In this document: positions 1 through 10,000 of the stretch, one piece after another
Numbering within the stretch: the first letter of the stretch is position 1
Layout: each line of letters starts with the position of its first letter
NCBI GenBank assembly: GCA_030148085.1
Contig: JASBUF010000041.1
Span: forward strand, 1-64,000
Origin: Methylophaga sp.
GTDB taxonomy: Bacteria; Pseudomonadota; Gammaproteobacteria; Nitrosococcales; Methylophagaceae
DNA: 64,000 nt
Direction: 5' to 3'
Translations under genes and position numbers: made by a program
The notes under the pieces: generated by a model
The model's database searches: none
The model's input: only the letters and a program-made list of their open reading frames with translations
Told to the model about the DNA's origin: nothing

Positions 1-40
1 TTTATACTCGGTTCTACTGATTATCAGTACGGGGTGAGAG

Positions 41-226
41 ATGACAACAGCACAGCTAAATCGTCAGGGAACGAGCCATATCCATCTGTCTTTCAGCCAT
101 GAAAGGCTGGAAACGCTTATACGTGAAGGCAAACTTCACGCTTCCGACTTTAACTGTCTAGATAGATTGTCCAAGCGCACAGTTTGGGGGCTATTGCTCG
201 CCATTGCTGCGAGAAAACTGCCATGA
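41..226 (+). CDS. small hypothetical protein (61 aa)
   Basis: ORF track; its stop codon overlaps the next start (ATGA at 223-226), which suggests translational coupling. Confidence 0.5.
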   Translation: MTTAQLNRQGTSHIHLSFSHERLETLIREGKLHASDFNCLDRLSKRTVWGLLLAIAARKLP

Positions 227-480
227 GTGCGGTCAGTCAGCCGGACTGGCGACGTGAATGCCTGATCAGTGCCAATCGTCAGTTGGAAAGTGTTTATCAA
301 CGCAGACCTACACCGTGTCTGGCCTTGCAGATCAGCCGTAACTATCGACTCTTGTTAGTGCATTACGAACAGCCCGATATCAAGCAACTCTGGCAGCAGC
401 TGTCAAAACGCTGGTGGGATAAATACTGCCATCAGCGCCAGATGCCGGATTTGGCAATGCACGATCTTTCCCTATTTTAA
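223..480 (+). CDS. small hypothetical protein (likely start MSAVSQPDW...)
   Basis: ORF 184..480; the internal ATG at 223 overlaps the upstream stop and is the more plausible start. Confidence 0.5.
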   Translation: MSAVSQPDWRRECLISANRQLESVYQRRPTPCLALQISRNYRLLLVHYEQPDIKQLWQQLSKRWWDKYCHQRQMPDLAMHDLSLF

Positions 481-498
481 TTAACCAAGGAGTGTTTA

Positions 499-717
499 AT
501 GGCCGCCTCTGCCTGTCGCCCACAAACTTTATTTGAATCTTCTACCGTTGCTATTCAGCATTGCGCTGACTGTCAAATGGTGCACCTGACCATGGGCTCG
601 ATCACCATGCGCATGTCAGAACAGCATTTCTCACAGTTTTCGCAAGACATCAGTAAAGGCTTCTTTGAGTTCAGTTCTGAAGTCAGCCCTCAACCGAGTA
701 TGCGTTTAATGATGTGA
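499..717 (+). CDS. small hypothetical protein with CxxC motif (CADC)
   Basis: ORF track; preceded by the RBS-like 'aaggag' at about 486-491. Confidence 0.5.
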   Translation: MAASACRPQTLFESSTVAIQHCADCQMVHLTMGSITMRMSEQHFSQFSQDISKGFFEFSSEVSPQPSMRLMM

Positions 718-764
718 CATTTAAGCAACAACGAATCACTTTTATTACAAATGTAACAAAAGTT

Positions 765-783
765 AATGATAATGATTCGCACT
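765..783. promoter_or_regulatory. putative Fur box
   Basis: AATGATAATGATTCGCACT resembles the Fur-box form AATGATAATNATTNTCATT and lies about 50 nt upstream of the porin start. Confidence 0.6.
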
Positions 784-830
784 CTATGTATAATCTCCCT
801 TGCTTTTTTTATGAGGATAGGAGAGCTAGA

Positions 831-2093
831 GTGAAATTTAAACGTACACTACTGGCGGCTACGCTGATGTCAGCGATGACTGCCACTCATGCTGCGGCCC
901 CGAGTAATGAAGAAATCTGGCAATTGCTGCAAGAAATGAAGCAAGAGCTGAACTCGGTTAAACAGCAAAATGAAGATCTAAAAGCGCAAAACGTCGAGCT
1001 TAAACAACAAGTTGAAGCCACCGAAGCTAAAGCGCAGGAAGCAACTGAAGCAGCAGAAGCGGTTGCGGTTGCCAGCGAAGAAGCGATCAAAACCGCAGCG
1101 GCCAAAGACAGCAAAACCTCTATCGGTGGCTACGGTGAACTGCATTACAACAACCTGGAAAACCAAGCGAATTCTGACGATGATGTAGATGAGCTTGATT
1201 TCCACCGTTTCGTGTTGTTCTTTAACCACGAGTTTAATGACCGTCTGCGCTTGTTTACCGAACTGGAACTGGAACACTCTCTGGCTGGTGAGGGTAAAGA
1301 AGGTGAAGTCGAACTCGAACAAGCCTACATTCAATATGACATCAACGATAAGCACCGTGTAAATGCTGGTTTGTTCCTGCTACCAATCGGTCTGCTGAAC
1401 GAAACCCACGAGCCAAACACCTTCTATGGTGTTGAGCGTAACAGCGTTGAAAACCGAATTATCCCAACTACTTGGTGGGAAGGTGGTGTGATGTTCTCAG
1501 GTGAACTAGCACAAGGTTTCTCATATGATGTGGCCGCTACCGGTGGCCTGAAAACCAGTGCTGGCAGCAACTACGCTGTTCGTAGTGGACGTCAAAAAGT
1601 TTCTGAAGCACTGGCCGATGATTTTGCCTACACCGCGCGCCTGAAATGGACAGGTATTCCTGGTGTAGAGCTGGCATCCTCTATCCAGTACCAGGAAGAT
1701 ATTACTCAAAGCCTAGATGCTGACGCGGGTAGTGCCTTCCTGTGGGAAGCGCATGCTGCGATTCAGAAAGGTGACTTCGGTCTGCGTGCTTTGTACGCCA
1801 CCTGGGATCTGGACGGTGATGGACCAGAGTCTGTGGGTGCTGATGAGCAAACCGGCTGGTATATTGAACCGTCTTACAAGCTTCTCGACAATGTTGGTGT
1901 TTTCACTCGTTACAGCGAGTGGGATAACCAGGCGGGTAACTCCTCTGACTCTGAAGTTGAAGAATGGACGGTTGGTATCAACTGGTGGTTGGATCCACAG
2001 GTAGCGGTTAAGTTCGATTATCAGGATCAAGATGCTGAAGATGAAAGCAACGAATATGATGGCTTCAACGTCGGTATTGGCTATCAGTTCTAA
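831..2093 (+). CDS. outer-membrane porin with N-terminal coiled coil
   Basis: Signal peptide (MKFKRTLLAATLMSAMTATHAAA) from a GTG at 831, a Q/E/K/A-rich coiled coil, a beta-barrel-like C-terminus ending in ...GYQF; the ORF as listed starts upstream at 714. Confidence 0.75.
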   Translation: MKFKRTLLAATLMSAMTATHAAAPSNEEIWQLLQEMKQELNSVKQQNEDLKAQNVELKQQVEATEAKAQEATEAAEAVAVASEEAIKTAAAKDSKTSIGGYGELHYNNLENQANSDDDVDELDFHRFVLFFNHEFNDRLRLFTELELEHSLAGEGKEGEVELEQAYIQYDINDKHRVNAGLFLLPIGLLNETHEPNTFYGVERNSVENRIIPTTWWEGGVMFSGELAQGFSYDVAATGGLKTSAGSNYAVRSGRQKVSEALADDFAYTARLKWTGIPGVELASSIQYQEDITQSLDADAGSAFLWEAHAAIQKGDFGLRALYATWDLDGDGPESVGADEQTGWYIEPSYKLLDNVGVFTRYSEWDNQAGNSSDSEVEEWTVGINWWLDPQVAVKFDYQDQDAEDESNEYDGFNVGIGYQF

Positions 2094-2111
2094 GTCTTAA
2101 CTGATGCAGGT

Positions 2112-2651
2112 GTGGTGATGGTAAACAGCATAAAACGACAAACTCTGGTCTCGCTAGTGGCAGCTGCGTTGCTGTTTGTCATCACCACCACCGTCAGTGC
2201 ACGCGGTGTGTATCAGACCAATGATGATTTCCTCAGTGAGGTCTTCAATCAGCAAGTGCCAAAAAGCGATGTCGTCTGGATGAAAGGTGAGGTGCGTGAT
2301 CGCGTAGCCGAGATTCTGGGCCACAATTATTCCGGTCTGCGCATTCGCTACTGGATGAAAGATGGGCGCAGTGCGTGGATTCTGGAAGAAATCGGTAAGG
2401 AAGAGCCCATCACCTTTGGCATCGTAGTGAATGGCGACAAAGTAGAGCAGGTGAAGGTATTGGCCTACCGTGAAAGTCGCGGTTGGGAGGTACGTCATCC
2501 CGCATTTACCCAACAATTCAGCGACGCCAAGCTGGAAAACAATAAGTTGGATCGGCATATTGACGGCATAACCGGAGCGACTTTATCAGTCAGGGCTATG
2601 ACAGCAGTCGTGACACTGGCATTATATCTGGATGATTTTGTCAGCACATAG
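2112..2651 (+). CDS. periplasmic FMN-binding domain protein
   Basis: N-terminal signal and C-terminal DGITGATLSVRAM, which matches the ApbE flavinylation motif Dxx(S/T)GAT. Confidence 0.75.
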   Translation: MVMVNSIKRQTLVSLVAAALLFVITTTVSARGVYQTNDDFLSEVFNQQVPKSDVVWMKGEVRDRVAEILGHNYSGLRIRYWMKDGRSAWILEEIGKEEPITFGIVVNGDKVEQVKVLAYRESRGWEVRHPAFTQQFSDAKLENNKLDRHIDGITGATLSVRAMTAVVTLALYLDDFVST

Positions 2652-2660
2652 AGTTCACTC

Positions 2661-3377
2661 ATGAATCGCAGAATGCGAAACCTGCACCGCAGCATGGGCG
2701 TGGCAGTCGCCATCTTTTTACTGCTGTTCGCCGCTACCGGCGTCATGCTTAATCACTCCGCACAATTTCAGTTAAATCAACGCTACATCAGCTCGAACTG
2801 GCTGATGGCCCATTATGGTATCGGCAAGGTCGAGCCGGATGCGGTATTTTTGCTTGATAACAAAATCATTTCGCAATTCGATACCCAGTTATTTATTGAC
2901 GCGTCCCCCGTTACCCATATAGATCGGCCTGTGCTGGGTGGTATCACGTTGGATGATCTGATCGTGTTGGCGACCGACCAAGCCTTGGTTTTATTGACAC
3001 GTGACGGCGAGTTTATCGAACGTATGGGGGCTGAGGCGGGCACACCCGCACCGATTCAGAATATTGGCACCTACCATGGTGAGCCGGTCATTCAGGCACG
3101 TAGTGGTATGTGGCGCAGTAACTTTATGCTGGATGTCTGGGAACCGATGTCCTTGCAGGGCGTCTCATGGAGTAAGCCGCATCCGATGCCGGACAGCGTG
3201 GCGAAGCAACTCGAAGCGTTCTTTTATGGTAAAGGCGTTTCTGTCGAGCAGTTACTTATCGATATCCATAATGGCCGTATTCTTGGCGCCGTCGGCGTCT
3301 GGCTGGTAGACATCATCGGCATACTGCTGCTGGTGCTGTCATTTACCGGCTTATGGATGTGGGGCAGAAGGTTGTAA
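2661..3377 (+). CDS. PepSY-associated transmembrane protein
   Basis: N-terminal RxLHRxxGVAVAIFLLLFAATGVMLNH, C-terminal IHNGRILG and TM ...GLWMWGRR, typical of PepSY-TM proteins. Confidence 0.7.
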   Translation: MNRRMRNLHRSMGVAVAIFLLLFAATGVMLNHSAQFQLNQRYISSNWLMAHYGIGKVEPDAVFLLDNKIISQFDTQLFIDASPVTHIDRPVLGGITLDDLIVLATDQALVLLTRDGEFIERMGAEAGTPAPIQNIGTYHGEPVIQARSGMWRSNFMLDVWEPMSLQGVSWSKPHPMPDSVAKQLEAFFYGKGVSVEQLLIDIHNGRILGAVGVWLVDIIGILLLVLSFTGLWMWGRRL

Positions 3378-3426
3378 TAAATCACCGGTATACTTTGATG
3401 ACCGGTCAGGGAGGAAACAACAGCAA

Positions 3427-4383
3427 ATGAGGCAGGCAGATTTTCCGTATTTGCCGAAGGACTTTATCGAGACCCATGAAGGTCTTATCTTTGCTGTGGT
3501 CAGCTATCACCCGCATCAACACAAAGTCGGCTGTTTCCTTCGCTATGTTCGCCATGGCGATGGCTGGCAGAAAGTTGATACCGAGCAGGCCAACCGTCTT
3601 CTGGCCCGCCACTATCCGCAATACTTGTTCAAGTCCCGTCAGTTCGACGCGGAATTTCACGCCGTTGATATCGACGCTATCTCCCAGCATCACCGTCCTG
3701 AGCAGCGCCTTAAAGCTTTTCTTTCACAGAACACGCCCAATGACGATCTCGAAGCTAAACTGCAGAAACTTCTCACTATTTTGGTGCAGTTCGGTGTGGA
3801 TTGTGACTTTTTGGGGCTGACCGGCTCCATGCTGATAGGTCAGCAAAAAGTGGGATCCGATATTGATCTGGTGGTTTATGGCCGTGACGCTTTTCATCAA
3901 ACACGCGATGCCGTCAGGCAGGCTGTGGTTTCAGGGCTGATTGAGGAGTTGGATTTATCGCTGATGCGTGACAATTTTCAGCGCCGCGGCGGTGAGCTGA
4001 ATTTTGAAGAGTTTGCTTGGCATGAATCTCGCAAATTCAATAAAGCAGCAATTGATGGCACCAAGTTTGATATTGGCATGGTCTGTCTGCCTAGAGAACT
4101 GGAACACGACCATCATCACTACATTAAACAGGGCGTTTCCACGATCAAAGCCGTGGTGCTTGATGATCAGCGCGCATTTGATTTTCCTGCCCACTATCGG
4201 ATTGATAATGAAATGACACCGGAAGTGGTGTCATTTACTCATACCTATGTCGGACAGGCGCTGGCAGGCGAGACTATCGAGGTGACGGGTGCTGTGGAAT
4301 GCGACTCTGCCTCAGGTCAACGGCGGCTGGTGGTGGGGTCAACGCGAGAAGCTATTGGTGAATACATAAAGGTGTGTAGATAA
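3427..4383 (+). CDS. nucleotidyltransferase-fold protein (318 aa)
   Basis: [22 protein letters not shown], a pol-beta type nucleotidyltransferase GS...D-x-D motif. Confidence 0.65.
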   Translation: MRQADFPYLPKDFIETHEGLIFAVVSYHPHQHKVGCFLRYVRHGDGWQKVDTEQANRLLARHYPQYLFKSRQFDAEFHAVDIDAISQHHRPEQRLKAFLSQNTPNDDLEAKLQKLLTILVQFGVDCDFLGLTGSMLIGQQKVGSDIDLVVYGRDAFHQTRDAVRQAVVSGLIEELDLSLMRDNFQRRGGELNFEEFAWHESRKFNKAAIDGTKFDIGMVCLPRELEHDHHHYIKQGVSTIKAVVLDDQRAFDFPAHYRIDNEMTPEVVSFTHTYVGQALAGETIEVTGAVECDSASGQRRLVVGSTREAIGEYIKVCR

Positions 4384-4385
4384 TT

Positions 4386-5852
4386 ATGAGCGAAGTGGAT
4401 AACGCCGCAAAAGCGGATATTGGCCTGGTTGGTCTGGCTGTGATGGGACAGAACCTGGTATTGAATATGAACGACAACGGCTTCACGGTGTCGGTCTACA
4501 ACCGTACCACCAGTAAAGTCGATGAATTTATGGAAGGGCCCGCCAAGGGAACCAATATCCTCGGTTTCCATGATCTCAAATCCTTTGTGGAAAGCCTGAA
4601 AGCGCCGCGTCGGGTCATGCTGATGGTCAAAGCCGGGCCGGTGGTCGATGCCTTTATTGAACAACTGGTGCCATATCTTGATACCGGCGATATCATCATT
4701 GATGGAGGTAACTCCCTCTACAACGACAGTGACCGACGTACTCATGAGTTGCACAAAAAAGGCATCCTGTTTATCGGCAGTGGTGTGTCCGGGGGGGAAG
4801 AAGGTGCGCGCCACGGGCCTTCATTAATGCCTGGCGGTAACCATGCCGCCTGGCCACATATTAAACCGATTTTTCAGGCGATTGCTGCCCATGTGGATGG
4901 TGAAGCCTGCTGTGACTGGGTTGGTAACGATGGTGCCGGTCACTATGTGAAAATGGTCCACAATGGCATTGAATACGGCGACATGCAGCTTATCTGTGAA
5001 GCTTACCAGATGATGCGCGAAGGTCTGGGTATGTCCGGTGATGAGATTCAGCAAGTGTTTGCCGAGTGGAACGAGGGCGTACTGGATTCCTATCTGATTG
5101 AAATTACCCGCGATATTCTGGCGGTCAAAGACGATGATGGTGAACTGCTGATTGACCATATTCTGGATACCGCCGGGCAGAAAGGCACTGGTAAATGGAC
5201 CGGCATGAATGCACTGGATCTGGGCATTCCACTCACTTTGATTGGTGAAGCGGTGTTTGCCCGTTGCCTGTCTGCACGTAAAGATGAGCGTGTTCGCGCA
5301 TCAAAAGTGCTGCCTCAGATCGCAGGTACCTTTGACGGCGACAAAGCTGAGATGGTTAATGCCATTCGTGATGCCCTCTATGCCTCGAAAATCATTTCCT
5401 ACGCGCAAGGTTATATGCTGATGCGTGAGGCCGCCGAAATTTACGGCTGGGAGCTTAACTACGGAGGTATCGCCCTGATGTGGCGTGGTGGCTGCATTAT
5501 CCGCAGCCAGTTCCTGAGCAAGATCCGTGATGCCTTTGATCTGAATCCGAATCTAGAAAACCTGCTGCTGGATGACTTCTTTATTGAAGCCATTACCGAA
5601 GCATTGTCAGGCTGGCGTAAAGCTGTGGGTACGGCTGTTGCCTTGGGTGTGCCGGTACCTACGTTCAGCAGTGCGTTGTCATTCTATGATGGTTATCGTA
5701 GTGAACGTTTGCCAGCTAATCTGTTACAGGCACAGCGTGATTACTTCGGCGCGCATACCTATGAGCGTACCGACAGACCACGTGGCGAGTTTTTCCATAC
5801 CAACTGGACTGGGCGTGGCGGTAATGTGTCTGCATCGACCTATGATGTGTAG
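4386..5852 (+). CDS. gnd: 6-phosphogluconate dehydrogenase, decarboxylating
   Basis: [39 protein letters not shown]; full-length 488 aa. Confidence 0.95.
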   Translation: MSEVDNAAKADIGLVGLAVMGQNLVLNMNDNGFTVSVYNRTTSKVDEFMEGPAKGTNILGFHDLKSFVESLKAPRRVMLMVKAGPVVDAFIEQLVPYLDTGDIIIDGGNSLYNDSDRRTHELHKKGILFIGSGVSGGEEGARHGPSLMPGGNHAAWPHIKPIFQAIAAHVDGEACCDWVGNDGAGHYVKMVHNGIEYGDMQLICEAYQMMREGLGMSGDEIQQVFAEWNEGVLDSYLIEITRDILAVKDDDGELLIDHILDTAGQKGTGKWTGMNALDLGIPLTLIGEAVFARCLSARKDERVRASKVLPQIAGTFDGDKAEMVNAIRDALYASKIISYAQGYMLMREAAEIYGWELNYGGIALMWRGGCIIRSQFLSKIRDAFDLNPNLENLLLDDFFIEAITEALSGWRKAVGTAVALGVPVPTFSSALSFYDGYRSERLPANLLQAQRDYFGAHTYERTDRPRGEFFHTNWTGRGGNVSASTYDV

Positions 5853-5927
5853 TTCTCACACCATATCAAATAAACAGGCAGATTGACCTAGCCGTAAAAC
5901 TAAAGTGTGGCTAGACTAAAAACCTTG

Positions 5928-5961
5928 AATCCCCGTTACCGTTGGTGGCGGGGATTTTTTT
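5928..5961 (+). terminator. Rho-independent terminator after gnd
   Basis: AATCCCCG...CGGGGATT stem followed by a T-tract. Confidence 0.8.
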
Positions 5962-6009
5962 ATGTACGATAAAAAAGTCTTGGAACAGAAAGATAATCCG
6001 ATGGAGAGT

Positions 6010-6062
6010 GCCTAACGTTTAGGGTGAGTCGGGTTTAAAGTCCGCTCGACCCTTTGTTAGGC
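6010..6062 (-). other. attC-like integron recombination site
   Basis: Minus strand: GCCTAAC-AAA-GGGTCGAGCGG-ACTTTAAAC-CCGACTCACCC-TAAAC-GTTAGGC. It has R''/R' boxes (RYYYAAC...GTTRRRY), an imperfect internal palindrome with single unpaired bases, and the stop codon of the hemolysin III gene inside R''. Confidence 0.65.
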
Positions 6063-6701
6063 TGCATACCAGAAGATTGCGAAGTAGTGGCATGCAGTGC
6101 CTCCCATAACAAAGAGGTGCCAGAGTAGATGTCCATATCGTAACCGCGAATCAAGAATGAAAAATACTACACCTATCGTGTAAGACAATCCCCCGGTGGT
6201 CAGCCATATTAGGCCTGCCATTGGTACTTTGGTAAGCAAGGGATTAATTGCAATGATAATAAGCCAGCCCATTAACAGGTAGAGGCCTGTGGAATAGATT
6301 GGGTGGTCTATCTTTTCTAATCCTTTCAACACCACACCAGTGATTGCTAGAGCCCAGATGAGCCAGAAAAGTGTCCAGCCCCACGTGCCCTTCAGGACAC
6401 CAAGTGTGAATGGTGTGTATGTACCTGCTATAAGCAGAAATATCGCGGAATGCTCGATGATTTGAAAGATGCGTTTGGCTTTGCCGAGTGCCAGTGCGTG
6501 GTATATGGTGGAGGATAGGTAAAGCAATATTGCCGTCGCGGAAAAAACACCAGTTCCGACGACGAACCGTGTTGTTCCTTGTTCTATTGCATTAATAATC
6601 AGAAAAGGTGTGCCGACCAGCATGGCGAACAATGCGATACCATGGCTCACACTGTTTGCGAGTTCTTCACTTCGCGATTGAGGACGGATCAGTCTATGCA
6701 T
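6057..6701 (-). CDS. trhA: hemolysin III / TrhA (PAQR) family membrane protein
   Basis: EELANSVSHGIAL, SSTIYHAL, HSAIFLLIAGTYTPF, LLWHLFVMGGTACHYFAI motifs of the family. Confidence 0.85.
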   Translation of the reverse strand: MHRLIRPQSRSEELANSVSHGIALFAMLVGTPFLIINAIEQGTTRFVVGTGVFSATAILLYLSSTIYHALALGKAKRIFQIIEHSAIFLLIAGTYTPFTLGVLKGTWGWTLFWLIWALAITGVVLKGLEKIDHPIYSTGLYLLMGWLIIIAINPLLTKVPMAGLIWLTTGGLSYTIGVVFFILDSRLRYGHLLWHLFVMGGTACHYFAIFWYAA

Positions 6702-7010
6702 ATTAGTTTTTTCAGTCCTGACAGTGTATTAGACCGCCATTCATAATATACCTAACTAGACGGATGGCAGCCTGGCTCATTTATCTGTCAATTACATTCA
6801 TCATCACTGTAGAGGGTTGGCTTTTGTCAGGATCAGGGTAATAGCAAAAGCTATTACCTTCCTTTTATAAATCTCTACTCTTCAGCTATTTGTATGACCA
6901 AAGGCGACAACAAACCCATGTGGATGCAGCAATGGAAGTGCTCAGCCATACCTTAGTTTAACGGTTAGGTCATTGACCGCCTTTTTTGTATCAGGAGCGA
7001 GTGTCTAACT

Positions 7011-8078
7011 CTAGAGTAATAGTGAGACGGCTTTAACTTGAGCAAATACCGGCATGCCGGTTTTAAGCGCCAAGTCATCGGCAGACTTGCTGGTGATGCG
7101 ACTGAGAATCACCTGGCCGCCGGCATTCAGCCTGACCAGCTTTTGTGCGAGACCTTCATCCACCATCGATTCGATCACGGCTGGTACGCAGTTGAGAATG
7201 CTGCTCTGTTGTGGGGGAATGAGTGCCAGGCTGACATCTCGCGCCATGATCCGTAGGCGGACCTTATCCCCCGGCTGTAACTGGCCATGACTGACACTGA
7301 TTTGGGTGTCGGCAAATTTAAGTTGATTCAGACTGTATTGCGGATCAATGCCCAATACCGTGGTATCAACAATGGCGGCCGCCTCTTCATAGTGGGCAAA
7401 AGGCAGGTGAAGCTCTGAGAGCAGATCAACCGTTTTACCGCTGGCCAGTTGCTGGCCTTTTTCCAGTAGCAGCAGGTTGTCGCTGAGCCGGGCGACCTCA
7501 TCAATGGCATGACTGACGTAGAGCATCGGAATGTCGAGCTCACGATGCAGCGACTGAATATAGCGCAGGATTTCCTGTTTATGCGGAATATCGACGGCAG
7601 CAAGCGGTTCATCGAACAACAGGATCGCTGGCGAGGTGGCAATGGCACGCGCTATAGCGACGCGCTGCTTTTCACCACCGGATAACTTGTCGATTTGACG
7701 CTTCAACAAGGGGGGTAAGGCCAGTAATTCAATCGCCTGCTCCAGCGAGACCCGGCGCTTGTGTTTGGGTTGACGCTTAAGGCCGAACTGCAGATTGTCA
7801 TAAACATTCAGATGCGGGAACAGGCTGGCATCCTGAAATACATAACCGATATCACGCTGATGGGCGGGACGAAAGCGGCTGGCATCCTGCCATACTTCAT
7901 CACCCATCTGGATCTGACCTGTAGCCTGACTCTCCAGACCTGCAATCGCCCGCATCAGGCTGGTTTTTCCACAGCCGGATGGGCCGAACACCGAGGTGAC
8001 CTGACCGGGGGGAGCCTCAAGTGCGACATCGATCGTAAAGTCGCGGCGGGGCAGAGTGAGTTGGACTTTCAGGCTCAT
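7011..8078 (-). CDS. modC: molybdate ABC transporter ATP-binding protein
   Basis: Walker [25 protein letters not shown]-terminal TOBE-like domain; adjacent to modB and modA. Confidence 0.93.
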   Translation of the reverse strand: MSLKVQLTLPRRDFTIDVALEAPPGQVTSVFGPSGCGKTSLMRAIAGLESQATGQIQMGDEVWQDASRFRPAHQRDIGYVFQDASLFPHLNVYDNLQFGLKRQPKHKRRVSLEQAIELLALPPLLKRQIDKLSGGEKQRVAIARAIATSPAILLFDEPLAAVDIPHKQEILRYIQSLHRELDIPMLYVSHAIDEVARLSDNLLLLEKGQQLASGKTVDLLSELHLPFAHYEEAAAIVDTTVLGIDPQYSLNQLKFADTQISVSHGQLQPGDKVRLRIMARDVSLALIPPQQSSILNCVPAVIESMVDEGLAQKLVRLNAGGQVILSRITSKSADDLALKTGMPVFAQVKAVSLLL

Positions 8079-8749
8079 GAGCGCAGCACACTAAAACGGC
8101 GGTTGAGGCCATACACCGCCATCAGCATCAAAAACGACAGCAGTAATAGTCCGGCTGAAAGTAAATGCGCCTGAGTGTATGCGAGCGATTCAACATGGTC
8201 ATAAATGGCGATGGAGATCACTTTGGTTTCGCCTGGTATGTTGCCACCGATCATCAGTACCACGCCGAATTCACCGATGGTGTGGGCAAAACCCAATACA
8301 GCGGCAGTGAGAAAGCCGGGTCTGGCCATCGGCAACATGACGTTAAAAAAACGATCCAAGGGACCGGCACGTAAGGTCGCGGCCTGTTCCATCACATTGT
8401 CACCGATCGCGGAAAACACATTCTGTAATGGCTGCACCACAAACGGCAGGGAATAGAACACCGAGCCAATCACCAGGCCAGTAAACGTAAACGCCAGCGG
8501 TCGGCCGCCAAGCGCTTCCGAGAGGCCACCTATAGGGCCGTTTGGCCCTAACATGACCAACAGGTAGAAGCCGAGCACGGTGGGCGGTAACACCAAAGGT
8601 AATGCAATCACCGTTTCAATAAGAAATTTAAAGCGCCATTGGCTGCGTGCAAGCCACCATGCCAGAGGCGTACCGATAAGTAGCAGGATCAGTGTCGTGA
8701 CTGCTGCCAGCTTGAGTGTGATGAGTAGGGCGGTCAGATCGGGATGCAT
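8075..8749 (-). CDS. modB: molybdate ABC transporter permease
   Basis: [16 protein letters not shown]...[17 protein letters not shown]. Confidence 0.93.
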   Translation of the reverse strand: MHPDLTALLITLKLAAVTTLILLLIGTPLAWWLARSQWRFKFLIETVIALPLVLPPTVLGFYLLVMLGPNGPIGGLSEALGGRPLAFTFTGLVIGSVFYSLPFVVQPLQNVFSAIGDNVMEQAATLRAGPLDRFFNVMLPMARPGFLTAAVLGFAHTIGEFGVVLMIGGNIPGETKVISIAIYDHVESLAYTQAHLLSAGLLLLSFLMLMAVYGLNRRFSVLRS

Positions 8750-9540
8750 TACGGGGTCTGGTAGCCGAATTGCTCAATTAACCGTTTGCTGCTGTCCTCA
8801 CGGACATAAGTCAGAAAGGCCTTCACCTCTGCTTTATTCGTCAGCTGTACCGCCTGTTGCTCAATCGGGGCATACAGATCGGCTGGCACCCGCCAGTAAC
8901 TACCCTGTGCCAGATCCGACTCTTGTAACTGTGCCAAGGCAACAAAGCCTAGTTCAGCATTGCCGCTTCGAATGAACTGATAGGTCTGGCCGATATTTTC
9001 ACCCCGCACAATGTGAGGCTGGAGCGCTGACCACAAATCCATCTTTTCCAAAACTTGCTGCGCAGCCAAGCCATAAGGAGCCAGCCTGGGGTTAGCGATG
9101 GCCAGATGATGAAAGGTTGGCGCAGAAAGTACCGACAACTGCGTATCGATCAGCGCCGGATTGGGGCTCCATAATACAAGTTGGCCAAACGCATAGGTAA
9201 AGCGCGAGTCAGGCTGAATACGGTTGTCCTGTTCCAGTCGATCAGGGCGCTCCACATCGGCAGCGAAAAAGGCGTCAAAGGGTGCACCGTTAATGATTTG
9301 TGCATAGAGTTTGCCGGTGGAGCCGAAGATTAGGTCGATTTTCTGGTCCGTTTGCTGTTCATACTGACTGCTGAGCGCCTGCATGGCCGTGCTGAAATTA
9401 CTGGCAACGGCAATACGCAGTGGCTCGGCGGAAACCATCGTGGGTAGCAGGCAACATAATAAGACTAGCCAGGCGATATATTTTTTATGGAGGCTGAAGG
9501 GGGCCGCTCGATATGAATAGTCACGCATAACGCAAGTCAA
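8749..9540 (-). CDS. modA: molybdate ABC transporter substrate-binding protein
   Basis: [16 protein letters not shown]...[28 protein letters not shown]; the true start may be 9528 (MRDYSYR...). Confidence 0.92.
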   Translation of the reverse strand: MTCVMRDYSYRAAPFSLHKKYIAWLVLLCCLLPTMVSAEPLRIAVASNFSTAMQALSSQYEQQTDQKIDLIFGSTGKLYAQIINGAPFDAFFAADVERPDRLEQDNRIQPDSRFTYAFGQLVLWSPNPALIDTQLSVLSAPTFHHLAIANPRLAPYGLAAQQVLEKMDLWSALQPHIVRGENIGQTYQFIRSGNAELGFVALAQLQESDLAQGSYWRVPADLYAPIEQQAVQLTNKAEVKAFLTYVREDSSKRLIEQFGYQTP

Positions 9541-9545
9541 ATTTT

Positions 9546-9887
9546 TTAATCCGGTTGTTTATCTGACTGCGCAGACAAAAATTGTTCAAACTCGCGGTCC
9601 GTGCGTCGGTAGGCTGCAACCGCCTCTTTTCCCATTTCGGTCAATGTTGCATGACCACCACCGCGGCCCCCTGCGTTTAATGAGATTAATGGCGTCTCAC
9701 CGTGCTCATTCATCGACTTAACCAGTTTCCAGGCATAACGGTAGGACATGCCTAGCGCGCTGGCCGCCGCACTGAGCGAGCCGAGATCGTCAATTTTTTC
9801 CAGTAATTCAACACGGCCGTGGCCAAGGATGGTGCCATCAGGACCTTCGAGCCATAATCTGCCATGTACGGTGAACTGTGAAGCCAT
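9546..9887 (-). CDS. modE: ModE-type winged-helix regulator (N-terminal domain only)
   Basis: LEKIDDLGSLSAAASALGMSYRYAWKLVKSMN; the ATG at 9887 is preferred over the listed 9977 start, which would run through a terminator and a dyad. Confidence 0.85.
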   Translation of the reverse strand: MASQFTVHGRLWLEGPDGTILGHGRVELLEKIDDLGSLSAAASALGMSYRYAWKLVKSMNEHGETPLISLNAGGRGGGHATLTEMGKEAVAAYRRTDREFEQFLSAQSDKQPD

Positions 9888-9916
9888 GTTATTTGGGAAT
9901 GCTGAAATAAGATTAT

Positions 9917-9940
9917 CGTAATGCACCACTGTACATAACG
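9917..9940. promoter_or_regulatory. putative ModE operator
   Basis: CGTAATGC-ACCACTGT-ACATAACG inverted repeat (6 of 8 positions) upstream of modE; resembles the CGTTATAT...ACG ModE box form. Confidence 0.5.
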
Positions 9941-9949
9941 CAAAATAAA

Positions 9950-9977
9950 AAAACGGCGGTATCGCTACCGCCGTCAT
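9950..9977 (-). terminator. terminator downstream of the psiE-like gene
   Basis: ACGGCGGTAtcgCTACCGCCGT-type stem with a flanking homopolymer A/T tract. Confidence 0.75.
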
Positions 9978-10000
9978 AAAAGCTGCTCATCGCGTAATGA

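Noticed and set aside
4791-4797. G7 run in gnd as a contingency tract
   Set aside because: Shorter, and it encodes the invariant SGGEEGA motif of an essential-type enzyme; slippage advantage unlikely
6964-6970. GTTAGGT heptamer as a second integron core site
   Set aside because: I found no matching RYYYAAC partner or attC-like fold around it; probably chance
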